37,474 bases of DNA from a virus. Below are positions 25,635-32,918 of this stretch, piece by piece. The stretch is taken from positions 1 to 37,474 of IMG/VR virus record IMGVR_UViG_3300042309_000376; one strand, given 5' to 3'. Within the stretch, counting starts at the first letter, position 1; each line of letters begins with the position of its first letter. The notes beneath the pieces are model-generated. The model was given only the letters and a program-made list of their open reading frames with translations, ran no database searches and had not been told where the DNA came from. The position numbers were made by a program, and so were the translations under genes.

Positions 25635-26816
25635 ATGGATTTTAACTTTAAGACAAAACTAGAGGAGAAAAATGTGTCCGAATCAATGACGGTTTTCAAC
25701 TCTCAGGAAGTTGATACCAAAAAACAACCAATGTTTTTTGGTGCTCCTCTGGGTATTCAGCGTTATGATTCTTACAAGTATCCAATTTTCGACAAATTAA
25801 CTCAACAGCAACTTGGATACTTCTGGAGACCCGAAGAAATCTCATTACAAAAAGACCGTGGTGATTATCAAACATTGCGCCCAGAACAAAAGCATATTTT
25901 TACCAGCAATCTGAAATATCAGATTATGCTTGATTCTGTTCAGGGAAGAGGTCCTGGTATGGCATTTGCTCCATACTGTTCTCTTCCCGAACTGGAAGCG
26001 TGTATGAAGGTCTGGGAGTTTATGGAGATGATTCATAGTCGCTCATATACCTATATTATCAAGAATGTTTATTCAGACCCTTCGGATGTTTTTGATACAA
26101 TTCTTCGTGATGAAAGAATCCTAGAACGCGCCGTGAGCGTTACAGAAGCATATAATGATTTTATCAATAGTGCTCAACATTATGGAACTTCTGAACTTTG
26201 GAAACACGCCCAAGAATCAGTTCCTTACGCACAGGCAGAAAGATATGAACTCAAAAGAAAACTGTTCAGAGCAGTTGCAAATGTTAATATTCTTGAAGGT
26301 ATTCGCTTTTATGTCAGTTTTGCTTGCAGTTTTGCATTTGGCGAACTCAAACTTATGGAAGGAAGTGCAAAAATCATCGGTCTGATTGCCCGCGATGAGA
26401 GTCAGCACCTAGTTATCACCCAGAACATTCTGAATAAGTGGAAAGAAGGTGATGACCCCGATATGAAGAAAATCTCACAGGAAGAAGAACCCTGGGTTTA
26501 TAAGACCTTTGAGAATGCGGTCAATCAAGAAAAACTCTGGGCAGAGTATCTGTTCAAGGATGGTTCTATGATTGGACTAAATGATAAACTTCTTTGTCAG
26601 TATGTTGAATGGGTTGCTAACCGCAGAATGAAGGCAATTGGTCTTCGCCCACTTTATGATATTCCTGCCAAGAATAATCCCCTTCCTTGGACCTCACACT
26701 GGTTGAATTCAAGAGAACTTCAGGAGGCACCGATGGAAACGGAGAAAGAGTCGTATGTGATTGGTGGTATTAAACAGGATGTTGGTGCTAATACTTTCTC
26801 AGGTTTCAAGTTGTGA
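25635..26816 (+). CDS. nrdB: Ribonucleotide reductase class Ia, beta subunit
   Basis: NrdB holds the di-iron/tyrosyl radical cofactor for NrdA. Up to 393 residues are encoded. Metal ligands appear in EFMEMIHSRSY (E-x-x-H, with the radical Tyr four residues on) and RDESQH (E-x-x-H). The LTQQQLGYFWRPEEISL segment is typical. The start is uncertain: ATG 25635 has only a weak ribosome binding site, while GTG 25674 has GAGGAG at good spacing and ATG 25686 gives MTVFNSQEV, closer to family N-termini. The stop overlaps a GTG that starts a small gene. Confidence 0.95.
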   Translation: MDFNFKTKLEEKNVSESMTVFNSQEVDTKKQPMFFGAPLGIQRYDSYKYPIFDKLTQQQLGYFWRPEEISLQKDRGDYQTLRPEQKHIFTSNLKYQIMLDSVQGRGPGMAFAPYCSLPELEACMKVWEFMEMIHSRSYTYIIKNVYSDPSDVFDTILRDERILERAVSVTEAYNDFINSAQHYGTSELWKHAQESVPYAQAERYELKRKLFRAVANVNILEGIRFYVSFACSFAFGELKLMEGSAKIIGLIARDESQHLVITQNILNKWKEGDDPDMKKISQEEEPWVYKTFENAVNQEKLWAEYLFKDGSMIGLNDKLLCQYVEWVANRRMKAIGLRPLYDIPAKNNPLPWTSHWLNSRELQEAPMETEKESYVIGGIKQDVGANTFSGFKL

Positions 26817-26974
26817 CGCCAAAAATACTCAATAGTGATGGAAATTACGATGAGTGGTGTGAAGAAGAACTTATAAAATGTTATAAAGATGCTGCCGAAT
26901 ATGATGATTTCCTTTTCGGAGACCACGACTATTCTTATATTTGGTTGAATAATAAAACTAATGAGGGTCCTTGA
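26813..26974 (+). CDS. Small acidic protein with GTG start
   Basis: A reading frame of 53 residues begins at GTG 26813, overlapping the nrdB stop (GTGA), and ends at TGA 26972-26974 inside the terminator. It has the segments YDEWCEEELIKCYKDAAEYD and FLFGDHDYSYIWLNN, acidic and aromatic. Coupling to nrdB and the exact fit up to the terminator support it. The role is unknown, though a link to NrdB is conceivable. Confidence 0.55.
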   Translation: MTPKILNSDGNYDEWCEEELIKCYKDAAEYDDFLFGDHDYSYIWLNNKTNEGP

Positions 26975-26989
26975 GGCTCTCTTTTTTTA
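26963..26989 (+). terminator. Terminator after the nrd genes
   Basis: GAGGGTCC pairs with GGCTCTC with one bulged T and a 4-base loop, followed by seven T. The T-tract runs directly into a TATAAATA late promoter. Confidence 0.75.
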
Positions 26990-26995
26990 TAAATA
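26988..26995 (+). promoter_or_regulatory. T4-type late promoter
   Basis: TATAAATA lies 27 bases before the next ATG and is fused to the terminator T-tract. Confidence 0.75.
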
Positions 26996-27021
26996 AAACT
27001 ATAAAGAACTTATAAGAAAAG

Positions 27022-27966
27022 ATGTCAAGACTTACAGGTGCTGATGCATATAGTTTGATGGAGGCATATAATAATGTATATGCCCCTCAAGAACTCACCG
27101 AAGAGCAGGTTTGGGAAGAAGTTGAGAACTGGGTCAATTCACTTGTAGAAGAGGGTTATGACCTGAGTGATTATACCTGGGAAGAGATGTATGAGTCTTA
27201 TTTGAGTGAAATGGGTCAAGCAAGAACTACCGGACAAATGACTGCTCCAATTTCCAATGCCCCATATCAATCCAGATTTGCCCGTCCAATGAATGCTGGA
27301 ACTCCTAGACAAACTGGTAGAGGAACTGCAGTATCCAGACCTCCAATTGGTAGTCTTCCAACGAATTATAGGGGGGCAGAATTGCAGCAAACGGCGGCAG
27401 CAAGAGCATCACAAGTAGGTACATCGCGCCAAGGAACTGCTGGTGGTCCCACAACTGGTGGAAATACTCCTATTGGACCTTCACCTTCAAGACCTGCAGC
27501 TCCAGCCTCTAGACCTGTTGCTCCCGCTCCTAGATCTACTACTCTTTCAAGAAGACCTGCTACTGCCCCCGCAGGAGGAACAACAAGACCTACACCAACC
27601 GCAACTACCACACCGACACCAGCACCTTCTGCTCCTAGAGCAAAAGATACTAGTATTACCGATATGATTGGTAGATCGCAAGTAAGACAAGGTGCTCCTA
27701 TTAATACTGGAAGTTCAACATCAGATGCTCGCGCTATGGCTGCTAGATCAAGTGTAGGTGCAACACCAACACCAAAACCAGCACCATCAACTGCTGCCGC
27801 AAAACCAACTCCAAGACAGGCAAGATTGAATATGGAAATGGAGTATGATACTTTTGATACTGTTCTGGAATATCTAGTTGCCGAAGGTTATGCCGATACA
27901 AATGAGGCAGCACTTGTAATTATGGCAAATATGAGTGAAGAGTGGAAGCAGAGTATTGTTGGATAA
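27022..27966 (+). CDS. Pro/Thr-rich late protein with conserved C-terminal helix module
   Basis: This 314-residue protein has three parts. The N-terminal 65 residues are acidic and helical (LTEEQVWEEVENWVNSLVEE, then ESYLSEMG, where LSE before M may be a prohead-protease site). Residues about 70-270 are disordered and rich in Pro, Thr, Ala and Arg. The last 40 residues form a module with YDTFDTVLEYLVAEGYADT and EAALVIMANMS. The same C-terminal plan ends the last third of the protein at 29481. A late promoter precedes it and a terminator follows, so it has its own late transcript. It is probably an internal head protein; the function is unknown. Confidence 0.75.
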   Translation: MSRLTGADAYSLMEAYNNVYAPQELTEEQVWEEVENWVNSLVEEGYDLSDYTWEEMYESYLSEMGQARTTGQMTAPISNAPYQSRFARPMNAGTPRQTGRGTAVSRPPIGSLPTNYRGAELQQTAAARASQVGTSRQGTAGGPTTGGNTPIGPSPSRPAAPASRPVAPAPRSTTLSRRPATAPAGGTTRPTPTATTTPTPAPSAPRAKDTSITDMIGRSQVRQGAPINTGSSTSDARAMAARSSVGATPTPKPAPSTAAAKPTPRQARLNMEMEYDTFDTVLEYLVAEGYADTNEAALVIMANMSEEWKQSIVG

Positions 27967-27990
27967 GTCCACTTCCAAAACTGGCACACA

Positions 27991-28019
27991 AGAGGGTCTT
28001 CATTGACCCTCTTTTTTTT
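27991..28019 (+). terminator. Rho-independent terminator
   Basis: AGAGGGTC pairs perfectly with GACCCTCT around a 6-base loop, followed by eight T. The last T is the first base of a late promoter. Confidence 0.9.
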
Positions 28020-28026
28020 ATAAATA
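28019..28026 (+). promoter_or_regulatory. T4-type late promoter
   Basis: TATAAATA lies 22 bases before the ATG at 28048 and is fused to the preceding terminator. Confidence 0.78.
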
Positions 28027-28047
28027 ACTAAAAAGTAAGAAAGAAAC

Positions 28048-29439
28048 ATGAAGTCCTTTAGTCAGTTTTTGCAAGAGTCATATTTGAGTGAAGAAGAAGC
28101 GAGACAAGGTTCTTTGATGACTCGTAGTGGAAAACCCCAAGATTTTAGAAATCCAAAAAAAGTTCCTTTTACTGCAACTGACCCTACCCCTACTCCAGCG
28201 TCTAGAAGACTTCCTGCTGCTGCTCCAGATGCACCAAAAACACCCTCTGGACAATTAGAAATTCCTGAACCAAAAACAACTAAAGTTTCTGGAACCAGTG
28301 TTAGAAGCGCAGGAGAAGTTCGTCAACCATCTTTACTTACAAAATCAGGTGGAGCACAAGATTTTACAAAAGCAGGTAAAGGGAGAGTTCCATTTACATC
28401 ATCCGAACCAGTAAAAGCAACAAAGCGTCTTTCTGCGGGTGCTCCAGAAGCACCAAAAGCATCTTCTGGTCAAATGGATATTGATTTTAATGCTAAACCA
28501 AATAAAGGTGGAGCACTTGTAAAAACATCTTCAAGCACTCCTGCAACTAAAGCAGGTAAATTAGCAACAACATCTTCCACCAAACCCGCAACAAATCCAC
28601 CAATTCAAGCAGTAAATGTAAAAGATATTACTAAAAAACCAAAGGCACTTCCTGCTGCTAAATCATCAGTAGGAAAACCACCAGCAGGTGTGAAACCCTC
28701 AGGCGTAAAAGGTTTGCGGGGTGTTGGTGGTAAAGCATTGGGTGTTGCCGGGGCTGGTCTTGAAGGTGGAATTGAGTATAAATCGCAGAGAGATAGAGGT
28801 AGAACTAGAGCGGGTGCTTTAGGTGGAGCATCTTCTGCGGTTGGTGGTGGATTGACTGGAGCAAAAGCAGGCGCATTGACTGGTGCTAAATTAGGTTCTG
28901 TTTTAGGTCCAAAGGGTGCTGCCGCTGGTGCAGTAATTGGCGGTATTGGTGGATATGTTGCCGGATCTGAATTGGGAAAAAAGGGATTTGAAACTGTTGC
29001 TGGTGCCACCAAAAAGGAAAAGGCCGCAATGGCACAAGCAAATCGCCAGAGACAAGCAGGAACTGCAGTTAAAGGTATTGGGGGTAAAACTACATTCAGT
29101 CAAACCAAACCAGGTGGTCCTGCATTTATGTCAACAGGTTCTGGATCGCAAAGAAAAACAGTTCAACTTGCCAAGACTGGTGTAGTTCAAAGAGGTGGGC
29201 AATCTGTTGCGGGTAATCTTGCATTTAAAGGTGGTAAAGCAGTTTATAAGGCAGGCCCAAGTGCTCAATCACTTGCTAAAACTTCTTCTAATCCATTAGA
29301 AAGAATTGGAAGAACTATGTTTGCAGGTGCATATAAGAAATCAGATGCCGCCAATGCCGCCAAGAAACTTGCTACCGCAAGACAATCAGATGCTGCTCGT
29401 AATAAAGCACTTGGAGTAAAAGCAAAACCAGCAGGTTGA
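28048..29439 (+). CDS. Basic Gly/Ala-rich protein with capsid-targeting N-terminus
   Basis: This 463-residue protein begins MKSFSQFLQESYLSEEEA. It resembles the T4 internal-protein targeting peptide, with two Leu-x-Glu sites (LQE, LSE) where the gp21-type protease could cut. Two imperfect copies of a unit follow: QGSLMTRSGKPQDFRNPKK and QPSLLTKSGGAQDFTKAGK, each continuing VPFT and then a RRLPAAAPDAPK-like segment. A glycine-zipper stretch of about 60 residues (GAKAGALTGAKLGSVLGPKG and on) could insert into or span a membrane. The rest is very basic. A packaged protein that meets DNA or the cell envelope fits; this is inference. Confidence 0.75.
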   Translation: MKSFSQFLQESYLSEEEARQGSLMTRSGKPQDFRNPKKVPFTATDPTPTPASRRLPAAAPDAPKTPSGQLEIPEPKTTKVSGTSVRSAGEVRQPSLLTKSGGAQDFTKAGKGRVPFTSSEPVKATKRLSAGAPEAPKASSGQMDIDFNAKPNKGGALVKTSSSTPATKAGKLATTSSTKPATNPPIQAVNVKDITKKPKALPAAKSSVGKPPAGVKPSGVKGLRGVGGKALGVAGAGLEGGIEYKSQRDRGRTRAGALGGASSAVGGGLTGAKAGALTGAKLGSVLGPKGAAAGAVIGGIGGYVAGSELGKKGFETVAGATKKEKAAMAQANRQRQAGTAVKGIGGKTTFSQTKPGGPAFMSTGSGSQRKTVQLAKTGVVQRGGQSVAGNLAFKGGKAVYKAGPSAQSLAKTSSNPLERIGRTMFAGAYKKSDAANAAKKLATARQSDAARNKALGVKAKPAG

Positions 29440-29443
29440 TTTT

Positions 29444-29451
29444 TATAAATA
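29444..29451 (+). promoter_or_regulatory. T4-type late promoter
   Basis: TATAAATA begins five bases after the previous stop and lies 30 bases before the next ATG. A short T run precedes it but no terminator stem is visible. Confidence 0.7.
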
Positions 29452-29480
29452 TCTGTATGTCAGGTATTTAAGTTATAACC

Positions 29481-30812
29481 ATGTCTAGAATTTCGCAAGA
29501 TTTCATCAATAGCGTTGGATATTTGTATGAAGAAATCAATATCCAACAGAACGATTTTTTAAATGAAGAATCTGAGTACTATGATGAGGAAGCATCGGAA
29601 CTAGTAGAAGATATTGTTGCTACTATTTCAACTTCAATGGTTTATGAGGGTTATAGTGCAGAAGGTATTATTGGATTTCTTGCAGATTCTTCCGAAGAAT
29701 CTATCATTGAGAAGTACCTGAGTTTTGATGAAAATATTCTTACAGAAAGTACGGTTTCTGAAGATTATATTGTAGAGCAAATTGATATTTTAAATGAAGC
29801 AATTGGCAGTGCTTTAAAACTTCTTGGTAGAGGTGTCATGGCTACTGCTAAGCCAGCAGCACGATTAATTAAGACTGCCACTAAAAGAGCAATTGGTCCT
29901 GGGGGAAGAAAAGCAGTTACTAAAGCAGTTACAAAAGTAAAAGATATCGCTAAAGGAGCAAAAGCAGCACTTCCAGGAATTGCAAAAGGTGCTCTATTAG
30001 CAGGAACTGGCGTTTTGACTGGATACGCGGGAGCAAAACTTGGGGGTGCAGGTGGAGATGGCAAAGTAGGTCCCAAGATTGTAGGCCCTAAGATTGTAGG
30101 TCCAAAGATCGTAGGACCCAAATCTTCATCCCCTTCAGGTGGTGGAGGATCTACTCCTTCAGGTGGTGGCGGTGGTAGACCTTCTACACCTTCTTCAGGA
30201 TCTCCAAAACCTAGTCCATCAAAATCAAAGGCACCAACCGGTGAAACTGATATGCAAAAGTGGGCAAGGTTACATCCAAAACTTGCTGCTAAAGTTAAAC
30301 CGGGTCAGTCTGGTTATGATGAAATTTCTGCAACTAGAACTAAACCAGGTCCTAATGAGAAACAGGATCAAACTCCAACACAAGGTTCTCCAGATGCTAA
30401 GATTGACACCAAGGCAGTGGATGCTGCTCTAAAGGCACAACAAGAAAGAGATAAGAAGAGGGCACAAGAACAGGCAGTAAACTCTTCCTACGAATATGAT
30501 GCCTATGACCTTGTACTGGAGTATCTCCTCTCTGAGGGGCATGTAGACACCGTAGAAGAGGCACATTATGTGATGATGGTAATGGATGCTGAAATGATTG
30601 GTGATATTGTAGAAGGTGCAGTAACTGGTGCCGCTGGACTTATCAATGCTGTTATGAAACCTGTTAATCAAACTCCAGAGGAAGGAAGAAAAGCAGTCCG
30701 TAACCTTACCAAAGGTCTGGATGTAGTTGCTAAACCAATCAAATCTGCTATTAGTCCAATAGATAATTCAAAAAAAGCACAACAAGAAAGACTGAATAAG
30801 CGGAGACCATAA
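29481..30812 (+). CDS. Late protein with IVGPK repeats and the shared C-terminal module
   Basis: This 443-residue protein has an acidic, helical N-terminal domain (about 1-110) ending at ILNEAIGSALK, where LNE before A is a fitting prohead-protease site. A strongly basic Ala/Lys-rich part with a Gly-rich hydrophobic patch follows. Four near-perfect copies of (I)VGPK are next (coded 30066-30122), then a Gly/Ser/Pro linker. The segment YEYDAYDLVLEYLLSEGHVDT matches the C-terminus of the protein at 27022. A further 60 residues end in QQERLNKRRP. The late promoter and its place among similar genes suggest an internal head protein. Confidence 0.75.
   Translation: MSRISQDFINSVGYLYEEINIQQNDFLNEESEYYDEEASELVEDIVATISTSMVYEGYSAEGIIGFLADSSEESIIEKYLSFDENILTESTVSEDYIVEQIDILNEAIGSALKLLGRGVMATAKPAARLIKTATKRAIGPGGRKAVTKAVTKVKDIAKGAKAALPGIAKGALLAGTGVLTGYAGAKLGGAGGDGKVGPKIVGPKIVGPKIVGPKSSSPSGGGGSTPSGGGGGRPSTPSSGSPKPSPSKSKAPTGETDMQKWARLHPKLAAKVKPGQSGYDEISATRTKPGPNEKQDQTPTQGSPDAKIDTKAVDAALKAQQERDKKRAQEQAVNSSYEYDAYDLVLEYLLSEGHVDTVEEAHYVMMVMDAEMIGDIVEGAVTGAAGLINAVMKPVNQTPEEGRKAVRNLTKGLDVVAKPIKSAISPIDNSKKAQQERLNKRRP
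30066..30125 (+). repeat. 15-bp tandem repeat, four copies
   Basis: Four imperfect 15-base units (GTAGGnCCnAAGATn) encode repeated VGPKI. Third-position differences between copies show that the repeat is not newly formed and that the peptide repeat is under selection. Confidence 0.8.
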
Positions 30813-30837
30813 AGTTTAAGTATTATAACATAACTCA

Positions 30838-30864
30838 AAGCACCTCTTGACAAGGTGCTTTTTT
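30838..30864. terminator. Terminator, possibly bidirectional
   Basis: AAGCACCT pairs with AGGTGCTT (30838-30845, 30853-30860), followed by T's on the + strand and preceded by AA on the other side. It separates the + strand late gene from the end of the - strand endonuclease gene. A TTGACA in its loop, 17 bases from TAGACT (30870-30875), makes a possible weak promoter. Confidence 0.75.
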
Positions 30865-30913
30865 ATTGCTAGACTAGGTTTGTCCCCGTTGAAGGATAAG
30901 TTTTATCTAAGCT

Positions 30914-31339
30914 TTAAGACACCTGAGAACTCTTAAGTACCAGTTCATAAATCCTATCCACTTCACTAGAAAAGAATTTACCTTCTACATTTGTGTTGTA
31001 ATAGTCTTCTCTTAAGATTACATCACGCTTGAACTGTTCCATTGTTTCATAAAAACTCATAGATTTCTTATGAGGACATAGGTATAAGATTTCTCTAGAG
31101 AACTTATCTTTACCTAGTTCTTTTACATCCTCTTTAAGTTCATCACACGAACCCCAATAATCAATCCAGTCACTTTCTTTGGTTTTTCTACGGCCGGTCT
31201 TACGATCTTTTTGACGAGTCCAGAAATGTTTTTTACCAATGTATTTTTTATGATTGGTTAAATTTGTAATGAGATAAACAAATCCTTCCATTCCTTTTGG
31301 TACATCCGTAAAGTCCACACTATTATACTTCCAAGTCAT
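30914..31339 (-). CDS. GIY-YIG-like endonuclease, likely homing type
   Basis: This is the only gene on the - strand. From the ATG at 31339 it has 141 residues: MTWKYNSVDF, then GFVYLITNLTNHKKYIGKK (variant GIY at 20-22 and YIG at 33-35) and W-R-rich text. SDWIDYWGSCDELKEDV and the FYETMEQF segment with a likely catalytic Glu complete the GIY-YIG core. An upstream start at 31414 adds residues with no family likeness. Such free-standing endonucleases in T4-like phages (Seg type) are selfish genes. The opposite strand and flanking hairpins mark it as an insertion. On the - strand CTAAATA (31366-31360) lies 20 bases upstream of the start. Confidence 0.8.
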   Translation of the reverse strand: MTWKYNSVDFTDVPKGMEGFVYLITNLTNHKKYIGKKHFWTRQKDRKTGRRKTKESDWIDYWGSCDELKEDVKELGKDKFSREILYLCPHKKSMSFYETMEQFKRDVILREDYYNTNVEGKFFSSEVDRIYELVLKSSQVS

Positions 31340-31397
31340 GATTAAGATTTTATATAAAATATTTAGAGTGTTGCAGAAACTCCTTGGAGATGATAGG

Positions 31398-31601
31398 ATG
31401 GTGAACAACAGCACTCCTAATATGACTCTTTTGGAACAGACTCTGAGAACATCACATGATTGGGCAATTGATCGTATTCATTATTTGAGTGAAAAGAATA
31501 TTGATGATGCTTATGCAATTCAGGCAGAGTTTAGAGAATGGATGAATCCTGATATCCCAGAACACGATGTTTTTTCACTGGAATACCTCGGAGACACTTA
31601 A
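31398..31601 (+). CDS. Small hypothetical protein
   Basis: From ATG 31398 (GGAG seven bases earlier with some extra spacing) this is a 67-residue protein beginning MVNNSTPNMTLLEQTLRTS. It contains DWAIDRIHYL and EFREWMNPDIPEHD. A longer frame from 31338 overlaps the - strand gene start and is less likely. No family is recognised. Confidence 0.6.
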   Translation: MVNNSTPNMTLLEQTLRTSHDWAIDRIHYLSEKNIDDAYAIQAEFREWMNPDIPEHDVFSLEYLGDT

Positions 31602-31614
31602 GAAACTGGACTAC

Positions 31615-31643
31615 TTGACAAACACTAAATATTAACTTATTAT
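31615..31643 (+). promoter_or_regulatory. Sigma-70 promoter before the lysozyme gene
   Basis: TTGACA (31615-31620), 17 bases, TATTAT (31638-31643). A CTAAATA sequence lies in the spacer. The predicted transcript has a leader of about 125 bases before the ATG at 31775. Confidence 0.75.
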
Positions 31644-31649
31644 GAAGAA

Positions 31650-31774
31650 ATCCCTGTTATGAGCAGGGTAATTATTATGAGTCTTTGATCGTGACAATTA
31701 GAGCCGTGGAAAGTGCCCTCCGAGAGGTTGGGTGTACCCCCTTTCTAAACGGATGCCGAATTCAATTAAAATTA
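31650..31774 (+). promoter_or_regulatory. Structured 5' leader of the lysozyme gene
   Basis: Two hairpins are visible in the leader. CCCTG / CAGGG lies at 31652-31668. A stronger one at 31722-31745 pairs GAGAGG with CCTTTC (one G-T) around an inner GGG / CCC with a TGTA loop. The stretch 31701-31760 is visibly richer in G+C than the genes around it. No Shine-Dalgarno sequence precedes ATG 31775. I cannot assign it to a known riboswitch or leader family. Confidence 0.5.
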
Positions 31775-32422
31775 ATGCTTAAAAACCTAACAAATGTAAC
31801 CGTAGCTCTTTTAGGTGCGGTTGCAACATCAGCGGCAACACTGCCAGCACCGAGTATGGCAACATCTTCAGCACTACAACCGCCTTTCGCAATTGTTCCT
31901 GAAGGTCCTACTCAAGAGACAGAGACCAAAGAGGTTGTTCCCGAAAAACCTAAAGTAAAACGATTAGTTTGTAAAGGATGTAATACTAATGAGTCCCGTA
32001 CTCTGGAATTCTTACAGAAACGAGGAATTACTGACAAAAACGCCCTAGCAACCATTATGGGCAATATCCGACAAGAATCTACCTTCACACCTAATGTATG
32101 TGAGGGTGGTGCTAGAGTGTCTTATAGTGCTTGTAGGAGTGGTGGTTATGGATTGATTCAATTTACCGATGCTCCAAGATATAATGGTCTTGGTAAGTTT
32201 GCTGCTCGTATTGGTGGAGACCCTTCCACACTTGATACTCAACTTCGTTATATTATTACTGAACCACAATGGCGAGGTATTGAAGATAGATTGAAAGTTC
32301 CAGGAAAACCTATTGAATATTATATGCGTTTAGCATATACTTGGTTGGGTTGGGGACATAAAGGAGCAAGAACTGAATATGCTTATAACTACTCAAATAA
32401 GTTAGTTCTTACTGAAGTCTAA
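31775..32422 (+). CDS. Exported lysozyme-like peptidoglycan hydrolase (phage tail lysozyme type)
   Basis: From ATG 31775 the protein has 215 residues. It opens with a signal-peptide-like segment, MLKNLTNVTVALLGAVATSA, ending near PAPSMA. A Pro/Glu/Thr-rich linker leads to a domain from about residue 75 with ALATIMGNIRQESTFTP (catalytic Glu in RQES), SGGYGLIQFTDAPR and YYMRLAYTWLGWGHKG. This matches the lysozyme-like fold called phage tail lysozyme. Frames starting upstream (TTG 31685, GTG 31691) would add 28-30 residues from the structured leader. The enzyme may act in lysis or in entry; a signal peptide favours release from inside the host. Confidence 0.82.
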   Translation: MLKNLTNVTVALLGAVATSAATLPAPSMATSSALQPPFAIVPEGPTQETETKEVVPEKPKVKRLVCKGCNTNESRTLEFLQKRGITDKNALATIMGNIRQESTFTPNVCEGGARVSYSACRSGGYGLIQFTDAPRYNGLGKFAARIGGDPSTLDTQLRYIITEPQWRGIEDRLKVPGKPIEYYMRLAYTWLGWGHKGARTEYAYNYSNKLVLTEV

Positions 32423-32437
32423 AATTCATAAGTCCAC

Positions 32438-32445
32438 AATAAATA
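32438..32445 (+). promoter_or_regulatory. Late-promoter-like motif
   Basis: AATAAATA fits the relaxed T4-like late consensus NATAAATA. It lies just before a terminator hairpin, so a transcript starting here would begin inside the hairpin and reach the ATG at 32475. Confidence 0.5.
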
Positions 32446-32447
32446 CT

Positions 32448-32474
32448 GAGGAGTTCTATACTCCTCCTTTTTTT
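32448..32474 (+). terminator. Terminator touching the next start codon
   Basis: GAGGAGT pairs with ACTCCTC around a 5-base loop, then C and seven T. The T-tract ends immediately before ATG 32475, leaving no room for a ribosome binding site after it. Confidence 0.85.
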
Positions 32475-32876
32475 ATGTTTAATTTCAATTTTGGTAAGAA
32501 GAAACCTGATATTAAACAATATGCAATTATAGGAGTCGTATTGTCCTCCATTATTGCAATACTCTCTCAATGTTCTGGAATATCCACAAATACTTTATGG
32601 GACTTATTGGATGAGATGCAACGAAAATATTTCCCACAAACTATTCTTAATGACTTTATTATTAAAGATGATAAAAAACTTGAAAGAAGAATTAAGAGAG
32701 ATGTAGATAGAGCAATTGATGAGTATTGGAGACAAACTGGAGAAAAATCAGTAGAGATTCCTGCTCCAATCTTTTCAGAGAAACCTGTAGATGAATCTGT
32801 GTGTTATACCGAAGAATGTAAGGCACTTGGGGGAGAAATGAGAATCTGTGCTCCTTGGGTAAAAGACTGCAACTAA
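32475..32876 (+). CDS. Small membrane-anchored protein with C-terminal cysteines
   Basis: This 133-residue protein has an N-terminal span (KQYAIIGVVLSSIIAILSQC), a charged helical middle, and a C-terminal part with four cysteines (CYTEECKALGG, then ICAPWVKDC). The cysteines could form disulfides in the periplasm. It follows the lysozyme gene, so a lysis accessory (spanin- or holin-like) role is possible but not shown. No ribosome binding site is visible because a terminator abuts the ATG; translation may start on a nearly leaderless late mRNA. Confidence 0.7.
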   Translation: MFNFNFGKKKPDIKQYAIIGVVLSSIIAILSQCSGISTNTLWDLLDEMQRKYFPQTILNDFIIKDDKKLERRIKRDVDRAIDEYWRQTGEKSVEIPAPIFSEKPVDESVCYTEECKALGGEMRICAPWVKDCN

Positions 32877-32918
32877 AAGTGTTATATATAAACATATCTT
32901 ATTTTTATGGAGATTATT

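Noticed and set aside
27366-27611. Gly/Ala/Val-rich frames on the - strand opposite the Pro-rich gene, and similar ones opposite 28048 and 29481
   Set aside because: Low-complexity coding sequence leaves the other frames open by composition. No start signals or domains support them.
31685-31774. Starting the lysozyme at TTG 31685 or GTG 31691
   Set aside because: The added residues come from the structured leader and would bury the signal peptide. The ATG at 31775 gives a typical exported protein. The possibility is kept as a question under the leader finding.
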